A stretch of 37,829 bases of DNA. It comes from Streptococcus oralis. Its GTDB lineage: Bacteria > Bacillota > Bacilli > Lactobacillales > Streptococcaceae. The stretch is from assembly GCF_001075875.1 (NCBI RefSeq), contig NZ_JUOS01000003.1:1-37829 (forward strand). Reading direction: 5' to 3'. Position numbers and translations under genes: made by a program. Below the pieces are notes generated by a model, which ran no database searches, had not been told where the DNA came from, and saw only the letters and a list, made by a program, of their open reading frames with translations. Positions 31,931 to 37,829 of the stretch are shown here, one piece after another. The stretch's first letter is position 1, and each line of letters begins with the position of its first letter.

Positions 31931-31981
31931 AGATACCTCTCACTCTAAATTCTCTTACTAGAAAGATCAATTGCTTTCTAT

Positions 31982-31990
31982 ATTATACCA
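31982..31990 (-). promoter_or_regulatory. Promoter of the glutamate-cysteine ligase gene
   Basis: TG-G-TATAAT on the minus strand (31982-31990) is a full extended -10, about 50 bases upstream of the ATG at 31930. Confidence 0.6.
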
Positions 31991-32185
31991 AAATCCCCTC
32001 GAGAAGGAACTCAGAAAATTTGCTGGTAATTTCGGGAAGTCGATACATACCAAACTATTCTCAGGTTTATAGGTATTCCTTCTCTTGTACTCCAATATTT
32101 ATTGTTCAATTTTCACAGTCTCATCAACCGGTTAAGCGATTACATGGTTTTTTACCTCAAAACCATTGTACTATAGTAAATATCG

Positions 32186-32194
32186 TGATATACT
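32186..32194 (+). promoter_or_regulatory. adhP promoter
   Basis: TG-A-TATACT (32186-32194), with a weak -35 (TTGTAC, 32166). A TACTT/AAGTA inverted repeat (32191-32207) overlaps the -10 and start, a possible operator. The remaining 31,991-32,165 stretch holds no gene I can see; the leader to adhP is about 100 bases. Confidence 0.5.
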
Positions 32195-32302
32195 TTACAT
32201 ATAAGTAAATAAGAGGGCAGTTCAAATTCGACTTCACTTGAAAACCTCTCAAGCCAAGCCCCTTTTCCACTGCACCTCAACGAATCATCAAGGAGGATAG
32301 CT

Positions 32303-33322
32303 ATGAAAGCTGTTGTTGTAAATCCAGAAGGCACTGGTGTTGCTATTGAAGAAAAAGTGCTCCGTCCGCTCGAAACTGGGGAAGCACTTGTTGAAGTTGA
32401 GTACTGTGGTGTTTGCCACACAGACCTCCACGTTGCCCATGGTGACTTTGGAAAAGTTCCAGGACGTGTTCTCGGTCACGAAGGGATTGGTATCGTAAAA
32501 GAAATCGCTCCTGATGTTAAGAGCCTAAAAGTTGGCGACCGCGTCAGCGTAGCTTGGTTCTTTGAAGGCTGTGGTATGTGTGAATACTGTACAACTGGAC
32601 GCGAAACTCTTTGCCGTTCAGTAAAAAATGCTGGCTACTCAGTTGATGGTGGTATGGCAGAACAATGTATCGTAACTGCAGATTATGCCGTTAAAGTTCC
32701 AGAAGGTCTCGATCCAGCCCAAGCTTCTTCAATCACTTGTGCCGGTGTCACCACCTACAAGGCTATCAAAGAAGCAAAAGTTGAGCCAGGCCAATGGGTT
32801 GTACTCTATGGTGCTGGAGGACTTGGTAACTTAGCTGTTCAATATGCTAAAAAAGTATTCAACGCTCACGTTATCGCAGTAGATATTAACAACGATAAAC
32901 TTGCTCTAGCTAAAGAAGTTGGTGCTGATATCGTTATTAATGGTCTTGAAGTCGAAGATGTCCCAGGGCTTATCAAAGAAAAAACAAACGGCGGTGCTCA
33001 CTCAGCTGTCGTAACAGCTGTATCAAAAGTTGCCTTCAACCAAGCAGTTGACTCTGTTCGTGCAGGCGGTCGTGTAGTAGCTGTCGGACTCCCTTCAGAA
33101 ATGATGGATCTAAGCATCGTTAAAACGGTTCTTGATGGTATTCAGGTCATCGGTTCCCTAGTTGGAACACGTAAAGATTTGGAAGAAGCTTTCCAATTTG
33201 GTGCTGAAGGTCTCGTTGTTCCAGTCGTTCAAAAACGTCCTGTCGAAGATGCCATTGCTGTCTTTGATGAAATGGCTGCTGGTACCATCCAAGGTCGCAT
33301 GGTTCTAGACTTTACTCATTAA
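32303..33322 (+). CDS. adhP: Zinc-dependent alcohol dehydrogenase
   Basis: A 339-residue enzyme that reduces acetaldehyde to ethanol (or oxidises alcohols) with NAD(H). Catalytic zinc ligands: CGVCHTDLH and GHEGIG; structural zinc cysteines: [15 protein letters not shown]. The Rossmann fold has [23 protein letters not shown] precedes the ATG. It is a single gene between a promoter and a strong terminator, located upstream of the mannose PTS operon. Confidence 0.95.
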   Translation: MKAVVVNPEGTGVAIEEKVLRPLETGEALVEVEYCGVCHTDLHVAHGDFGKVPGRVLGHEGIGIVKEIAPDVKSLKVGDRVSVAWFFEGCGMCEYCTTGRETLCRSVKNAGYSVDGGMAEQCIVTADYAVKVPEGLDPAQASSITCAGVTTYKAIKEAKVEPGQWVVLYGAGGLGNLAVQYAKKVFNAHVIAVDINNDKLALAKEVGADIVINGLEVEDVPGLIKEKTNGGAHSAVVTAVSKVAFNQAVDSVRAGGRVVAVGLPSEMMDLSIVKTVLDGIQVIGSLVGTRKDLEEAFQFGAEGLVVPVVQKRPVEDAIAVFDEMAAGTIQGRMVLDFTH

Positions 33323-33341
33323 GATAAATAATAAATAATAA

Positions 33342-33377
33342 AACGAGGTAGGGACAGTAGACCCCACCTCGTTTTTT
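33342..33377 (+). terminator. adhP terminator
   Basis: AACGAGGT-GGG (33342-33353) pairs with CCC-ACCTCGTT (33363-33373), then six T. No gene lies between here and manL (33,378-33,761); that gap holds a small GAACTT/AAGTTC hairpin near 33409 and the manL control region. Confidence 0.85.
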
Positions 33378-33638
33378 AGCAATAAAATTTTGGCATAGCA
33401 ACTAATCGAACTTAAAGTTCTTTTTTAAATGCTCAATAACACCATTAAAGAAAACGTCATTTTTCTATCCACATTCTTTCAGCATCCAATGGTTGAGTGA
33501 AGTAAAAGAGGCTGGAACTAAGTTACCGAGATTTGGTTGGTCCACTTCTGCACTACCACTTTTTATATTAAATTTTTTTACCATTTTATAGACGATTTTA
33601 TAAAAAGTTGATATATCAATATTTGCAAAGATGAAACT

Positions 33639-33696
33639 TTGAGATTTTTTTCACTCTTTATTATAATTAGTTGCTTTTTTTCTGAAAACGATTTAT
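33639..33696 (+). promoter_or_regulatory. manLMN promoter with CcpA cre site
   Basis: TTGAGA (33639-33644) and TATAAT (33662-33667) are 17 bases apart. TCTGAAAACGATTTAT (33681-33696), just past the start, resembles a CcpA cre box (TGNAARCGNWWWCA), as expected for carbon-catabolite control. A perfect palindrome TTGATATATCAA (33608-33619) lies upstream. The leader to the manL ATG is about 85 bases. Confidence 0.65.
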
Positions 33697-33761
33697 ACTT
33701 AAGGAGTCTTAAAGTTTTCTTAAACTACAAGTCAAACATTTTATAAGGAGGAATGACAATA

Positions 33762-34751
33762 ATGAGTATCGGAATCATTATTGCGAGCCACGGTGAATTT
33801 GCCGCGGGTATTCATCAGTCAGGATCTATGATCTTTGGTGAACAAGAAAAGGTTCAAGTTGTAACCTTTATGCCAAACGAAGGTCCAGATGATTTATACG
33901 CCAAATTCAACAATGCTGTGGCTGCATTTGACGCAGAAGATGAGGTTCTAGTCTTGGCTGACCTTTGGAGTGGATCTCCATTTAACCAAGCTAGCCGCGT
34001 AATGGGAGAAAATCCTGAGCGTAAATTTGCCATCATCACAGGACTTAACTTGCCGATGTTGATTCAAGCCTACACAGAGCGCCTGATGGATGCTAATGCT
34101 GGAGTGGATAAAGTCGCTGCAAACATCATTAAAGAGGCCAAAGATGGCATCAAGGCTCTTCCAGAAGAGCTAAATCCAGCTGAGGAAGTTGCAACTGCTG
34201 CAGCTGCTCCTGTAGCCCAAGCTGCTATCCCAGAAGGAACAGTTATCGGAGACGGTAAGTTGAAAATCAACCTTGCACGTCTTGACACACGTCTCCTTCA
34301 CGGGCAAGTCGCAACTGCTTGGACACCAGATTCAAAAGCTAACCGTATCATCGTTGCTTCAGATAACGTAGCTAACGACGACCTTCGTAAAGAATTGATC
34401 AAACAAGCGGCTCCTAACGGAGTGAAGGCTAACGTTGTGCCAATCAAAAAATTGATTGAGGTTGCTAAAGATCCTCGCTTTGGTGAAACACATGCCCTTA
34501 TCTTGTTTGAAACACCACAAGATGCCCTTCGTGCTATCGAAGGTGGTGTGCCAATCAAAACTCTTAACGTTGGATCAATGGCTCACTCAACTGGTAAAAC
34601 AATGGTCAACAACGTATTGTCAATGGACAAAGACGACGTTGCTACATTTGAAAAAATGCGTGACCTTGGTGTTGAATTTGACGTACGTAAAGTACCAAAC
34701 GACACGAAAAAAGATTTGTTTGACTTGATTAGCAAAGCTAACGTTCAATAA
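33762..34751 (+). CDS. manL: Mannose PTS enzyme IIAB
   Basis: A 329-residue soluble phosphorelay protein of the mannose/glucose PTS. IIA active site [12 protein letters not shown] (His10). A Pro/Ala-rich linker (about 140-155) leads to the IIB domain with [15 protein letters not shown] (His about 180). It takes phosphate from HPr and gives it to sugar entering through ManM/ManN. The longest frame starts at 33753, but AAGGAGG stands 10 bases before the ATG at 33762 and touches the other, so MSIGIII is used. First of three genes. Confidence 0.95.
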   Translation: MSIGIIIASHGEFAAGIHQSGSMIFGEQEKVQVVTFMPNEGPDDLYAKFNNAVAAFDAEDEVLVLADLWSGSPFNQASRVMGENPERKFAIITGLNLPMLIQAYTERLMDANAGVDKVAANIIKEAKDGIKALPEELNPAEEVATAAAAPVAQAAIPEGTVIGDGKLKINLARLDTRLLHGQVATAWTPDSKANRIIVASDNVANDDLRKELIKQAAPNGVKANVVPIKKLIEVAKDPRFGETHALILFETPQDALRAIEGGVPIKTLNVGSMAHSTGKTMVNNVLSMDKDDVATFEKMRDLGVEFDVRKVPNDTKKDLFDLISKANVQ

Positions 34752-34780
34752 TTAAAACTAAATAGAAAAGGAATAAAACC

Positions 34781-35593
34781 ATGTCAGATATTTCAATCAT
34801 TTCTGCTATCTTGGTTGTAGTTGTTGCCTTCTTCGCAGGTCTTGAAGGTATCCTCGACCAATTCCAATTCCATCAACCAATCGTTGCATGTACCCTCATC
34901 GGTCTTGTAACTGGTAACCTCGAAGCAGGAGTTATGCTTGGTGGATCACTTCAAATGATTGCCCTTGGTTGGGCTAACATCGGAGCTGCCGTAGCTCCTG
35001 ACGCTGCTCTTGCCTCTGTTGCCGCTGCAATCATCATGATTAAGGGTGGTAACTTTACTACTGAAGGTATCGCAGTCGCAACTGCAACTGCAATCCCTCT
35101 TGCCGTAGCTGGACTTTTCTTGACTATGATTGTACGTACAATCTCAGTTGGTTTGGTTCACACTGCAGACGCTGCTGCTAAAGAAGGTAACATTGCAGCT
35201 GTTGAGCGTGCTCACTACTTTGCCCTTGCTCTTCAAGGTCTACGTATTGCTATCCCAGCTGCACTCTTGCTTGCAATGCCAACTGAAGCCGTTCAAGGCG
35301 TATTGGAACTTATGCCAGAATGGCTTAAAGGTGGTATGGCTGTCGGTGGTGCCATGGTCGTTGCCGTTGGTTACGCTTTGGTTATCAACATGATGGCTAC
35401 TCGTGAAGTATGGCCATTCTTTGCTATCGGTTTTGCTCTTGCAGCAATCTCTCAATTGACTTTGATTGCCCTTGGTGTCATCGGTGTTGCCCTTGCCTTC
35501 ATCTACCTCAACCTTTCTAAACAAGGCGGAAACGGTGGCGGAGGAGCTGCAACTTCTAACGATCCAATTGGTGATATCCTAGAAGACTACTAG
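34781..35593 (+). CDS. manM: Mannose PTS enzyme IIC
   Basis: A 270-residue integral membrane protein of the EII-Sor family, with many Gly/Ala-rich helices: SAILVVVVAFFAGLEGILDQ at the start, TLIGLVTGNLEAGVMLGGSL, and others. It forms the sugar channel with ManN. AAAGGA precedes the ATG. The C-terminal tail (GGNGGGGAATSNDPIGDI) is a soluble Gly-rich end. Gap to manL is 29 bases, to manN 14. Confidence 0.95.
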   Translation: MSDISIISAILVVVVAFFAGLEGILDQFQFHQPIVACTLIGLVTGNLEAGVMLGGSLQMIALGWANIGAAVAPDAALASVAAAIIMIKGGNFTTEGIAVATATAIPLAVAGLFLTMIVRTISVGLVHTADAAAKEGNIAAVERAHYFALALQGLRIAIPAALLLAMPTEAVQGVLELMPEWLKGGMAVGGAMVVAVGYALVINMMATREVWPFFAIGFALAAISQLTLIALGVIGVALAFIYLNLSKQGGNGGGGAATSNDPIGDILEDY

Positions 35594-35607
35594 AAAGGGG
35601 AACAATC

Positions 35608-36519
35608 ATGGCTGAAAAAATTCAATTATCAAAATCAGATCGCCAAAAAGTTTGGTGGCGTTCACAATTCCTTCAAGGTTCTTGGAACTACGAACGTATG
35701 CAAAACTTGGGTTGGGCTTACTCTTTGATCCCAGCTATCAAGAAACTTTACACTACTAAAGAAGACCAAGCTGCTGCTCTTGAGCGTCACCTTGAGTTCT
35801 TCAACACTCACCCATACGTAGCTGCTCCAATCATGGGGGTTACTCTTGCACTTGAAGAAGAACGCGCTAACGGTACTGAAATCGATGACGCTGCTATCCA
35901 AGGTGTTAAGATTGGTATGATGGGACCTCTTGCTGGTATCGGTGACCCAGTCTTCTGGTTTACAGTACGTCCGATCCTTGGTGCCCTTGGTGCATCACTT
36001 GCTGCAACTGGTAACATCGTTGGACCACTTCTCTTCTTCTTTGGATGGAATGCAATCCGTATGTCTTTCCTATGGTATACACAAGAGTTTGGTTACAAGG
36101 CTGGATCTGAAATCACTAAAGATATGTCAGGTGGTATCTTGAAAGACATCACTAAAGGAGCTTCTATCCTTGGTATGTTCATCCTTGCCGTTCTTGTACA
36201 ACGTTGGGTATCCATCAACTTCACTATCAACCTTCCAGGTAAACAATTGTCAGAAGGTGCCTACATCAACTTCCCAGAAGGTGCTGTTACAGGTGGAGAA
36301 TTGAAGGGTATTCTTGGTCAAGCACTTAGTGGTATGAGCTTGGATAGCGTTCAACCACAAACGCTTCAAGGTCAGTTGAACTCATTGATTCCAGGATTAA
36401 TGGGACTTCTCCTTACTTTCCTTTGCATGTGGTTGCTTAAGAAAAAAGTATCTCCAATCACAATCATCCTTGCCCTCTTTGCAGTTGGTATCGCAGCTCG
36501 TTTCTTCGGTATCATGTAA
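35608..36519 (+). CDS. manN: Mannose PTS enzyme IID
   Basis: A 303-residue membrane component. It begins with the soluble PTS-IID part (SDRQKVWWRSQFLQGSWNYE, and later KIGMMGPLAGIGDPVFWFTV) and ends in hydrophobic helices (LMGLLLTFLCMWLL, ILALFAVGIAARFFGIM). Together with ManM it forms the Man transporter, which is also the receptor for class IIa bacteriocins and some phages. An AAAGGGG site precedes the ATG. Complete. Confidence 0.95.
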   Translation: MAEKIQLSKSDRQKVWWRSQFLQGSWNYERMQNLGWAYSLIPAIKKLYTTKEDQAAALERHLEFFNTHPYVAAPIMGVTLALEEERANGTEIDDAAIQGVKIGMMGPLAGIGDPVFWFTVRPILGALGASLAATGNIVGPLLFFFGWNAIRMSFLWYTQEFGYKAGSEITKDMSGGILKDITKGASILGMFILAVLVQRWVSINFTINLPGKQLSEGAYINFPEGAVTGGELKGILGQALSGMSLDSVQPQTLQGQLNSLIPGLMGLLLTFLCMWLLKKKVSPITIILALFAVGIAARFFGIM

Positions 36520-36544
36520 TCTCGGTGAGAATGTACAAACAAAA

Positions 36545-36575
36545 AAAGAATCAGGTTCATCACCTGATTCTTTTG
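36545..36575 (+). terminator. manLMN terminator
   Basis: AAAGAATCAGGT (36545-36556) pairs perfectly with ACCTGATTCTTT (36562-36573), followed by TTTT. It lies just past manN. Confidence 0.9.
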
Positions 36576-36601
36576 GCTCTTTGTCAAATAGTGTTGATGA
36601 A

Positions 36602-36716
36602 GAACCTAATGAAAAAAGAATCCAACAAAAATTGGACTACCTGTCTCCGGTTGAATTCCGAAGACGGTAGCCCTAGGGTGTTTTTATTAAATTCTCACTT
36701 TTTGGGGTCAGTCCCT
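36602..36716 (+). mobile_element. IS3-family transposase tail and terminal repeat (remnant)
   Basis: The frame before a stop at 36668-36670 reads EPNEKRIQQKLDYLSPVEFR-RR, the typical ending of an IS3-family (IS150/IS861-like) orfB transposase. About 35 bases later CTTTTTGGGGTCAGTCCC (36698-36715) resembles the end repeat of such an IS. The rest of the element is missing, so it is a scar. Confidence 0.65.
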
Positions 36717-36753
36717 AAGCCTGATAGTAATTTTTTGTTCATACTATTCCCCT

Positions 36754-37278
36754 TTAGTCATTTACTACTTTAAGTTGCATTGCTTTAGCTACTTCTTCTG
36801 CCTTTGATCCCTTAGGTGTATGGATTTCTACATCTGGGTTACAGTTATCCACAAAATAGAAGTATTCTGTAATTTCTGTTACACTTGCTGGAATTGTAAT
36901 AGATTTAATTGATGATGTCCCCCAGAATACTAATGTTCCAATACTCTTTGTTCCTTCTGGGAATACAACTGATTCTAATGAACTGTCAGAGTTGAAAACA
37001 TCATCTTCTACTGTTTCTATTGACTTACCAAAGTGGACATACTTTAACTTATTGTCAATCGTAAACGCACCTTTTCCAATATATCGTACTGTATCTGGTA
37101 AAACGATTGCCTCACAATGTTTCAAGTTCGCAAGACCACGTTCTCCAATTGCGATAACAGGTTTACCTTTAATTTCCTTTGGTACACGAACAACCTTATC
37201 GTCAGAAGTACAACTATAGATGACATAACCTTCTTCCCATAAATATACGCATGTTAATATATTAATATCTTTAAGGAT
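36754..37278 (-). pseudogene. C-terminal fragment of a leucine-rich-repeat (BspA-like) surface protein
   Basis: The open frame has no start codon upstream before a stop at 37281. It encodes two to three LRR_5-type repeats (IVLPDTVRYIGKGAFTIDN, VVFPEGTKSIGTLVFWGTSS, ITIPASVTEITEYFYFVDN) and ends KGSKAEEVAKAMQLKVVND. A further part, read without a start (YLWEEGYVIYSC, KVVRVPKEIKGKPVIAIGE), precedes the usual ATG at 37125. BspA-like proteins are large secreted adhesins; this piece lacks signal peptide and anchor, so it cannot be exported. It is the remains of a degraded gene next to an IS scar. Confidence 0.65.
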
Positions 37279-37335
37279 TTATAACTATAGTTCCTTAATT
37301 TTCCCAGTAAAAAAACGAAAGGCACCACAAGTTAT

Positions 37336-37757
37336 TTATGTGTTTTCTTTAAACGATTCATGTACTTCTGTCGCAACTTCTCACCCGCCTTTAATTGCGA
37401 TTGCGATAGATTGAGGACCTAAATATGCATCCCCTGTTATTAGTTCATTTCTATTGTATTCTGATGTTGACCGAAAGTCAAATTTTTACCTTTCATCTAG
37501 AACACTAAAGTCTACTTTTGTTCAATTGCTGCAACGACAAGGTCACATGGAATAATATGTTCACTACCTGCCACTTCATGCGTTGATCTTCTTCCACTTT
37601 CATCTGATTCACCAAGTTCCATTGTAATAACCTTTACACCAGTTACTTTCCCACTCTCATCACGCAATACTTCTTTAATATTCTCTAAGAAATGGAATGT
37701 AACACCTTCATTGTGTGCATCTTTGATTTGTAGTGTAGCTTCTAGTATATTGTTCAT
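37336..37757 (-). pseudogene. Broken FAD/NAD(P)-dependent oxidoreductase (GltD/small-subunit-like)
   Basis: One piece (37512-37757) reads NNILEATLQIKDAHNEGV with VTFHFLENIKEVLRDESG, then GSEHIIPCDLVVAAI, like the second FAD/NAD domain of glutamate-synthase small subunit-type oxidoreductases. After a stop, the sequence near 37390-37425 reads GDAYLGPQSIAIAIKGG and then a stop, then EVATEVHESFKENT, which is the normal C-terminal part of such enzymes in other frames or after in-frame stops. The N-terminal FAD part is missing or beyond the window. It is not functional. The rest of 37,758-37,829 shows no gene. Confidence 0.55.
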
Positions 37758-37829
37758 ATGGTCATCATTCTTTTGTTTTAGGTTTCAGCGCTTTTAATAT
37801 AATGGATGTTGGCCTTTTTGTATACACTA

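Overview
The window looks like a low-GC Streptococcus of the mitis group (mitis/oralis/pneumoniae-like). The right two thirds carry familiar streptococcal genes: rpmG-rpmF, ilvD, an OatA-type peptidoglycan O-acetyltransferase, tgt, thrC, adhP and the mannose PTS genes manLMN. The left ~15 kb is a mobile element. Species cannot be fixed without a marker gene; the assignment rests on protein recognition and gene context.

Positions 1 to about 15,010 read as an integrative mobilizable element of the MobT/TcpA (Tn916/ICESt3-like) type. On the minus strand are int (cut by the window edge), a DUF3173 excisionase-like gene, a MobT-family relaxase, a TcpA/FtsK-type coupling ATPase and three small conserved genes; the first of these has a one-base frameshift. 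No mating-pore genes are seen, so the element would need a helper to move. Between the relaxase and coupling genes sits a cargo block (2.5-4.9 kb): an XRE repressor, a methyltransferase stub and the ABC-F resistance gene lsa(C). The transfer genes are probably driven by a consensus promoter at 8289-8317, whose spacer is filled by a perfect operator next to a divergent XRE repressor. This promoter would make a ~500-nt, hairpin-rich leader that ends in a strong terminator just before the first gene, which suggests attenuation or antitermination.

From 8.4 to 12.2 kb, plus strand, lies the regulatory and accessory part: XRE repressor, flavin-type oxidase-fold protein, an unknown coiled-coil protein overlapping a tiny zinc-finger protein, then an ImmA/IrrE metallopeptidase with a LexA/CI-like S24 repressor (a DNA-damage switch). 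A lipoprotein and an oxidoreductase-TetR operon follow. The element apparently ends at the 3' end of rpmG (ribosomal protein L33), where two 12-bp-period direct repeats and the loss of a nearby rpmG terminator mark the probable attachment site.

From 15 to 36.5 kb is chromosomal core: rpmG-rpmF; a small RHH/Arc-like protein with an SPFH protein; ilvD; a glyoxalase-fold protein; a MIP18/SufT-like protein; oatA; tgt; a DUF975 membrane protein; a MarR-DUF1304 operon; a DUF2262-like protein; a LysM cell-wall protein; MATE and HAD genes; thrC; a glutamate-cysteine ligase; adhP; and manLMN with a CcpA-type site. Most units are bounded by clear intrinsic terminators.

After manN (36.6-37.8 kb) there is a graveyard of an IS3-family transposase tail, the C-terminal part of a leucine-rich-repeat (BspA-like) surface protein and a broken FAD/NAD(P) oxidoreductase.
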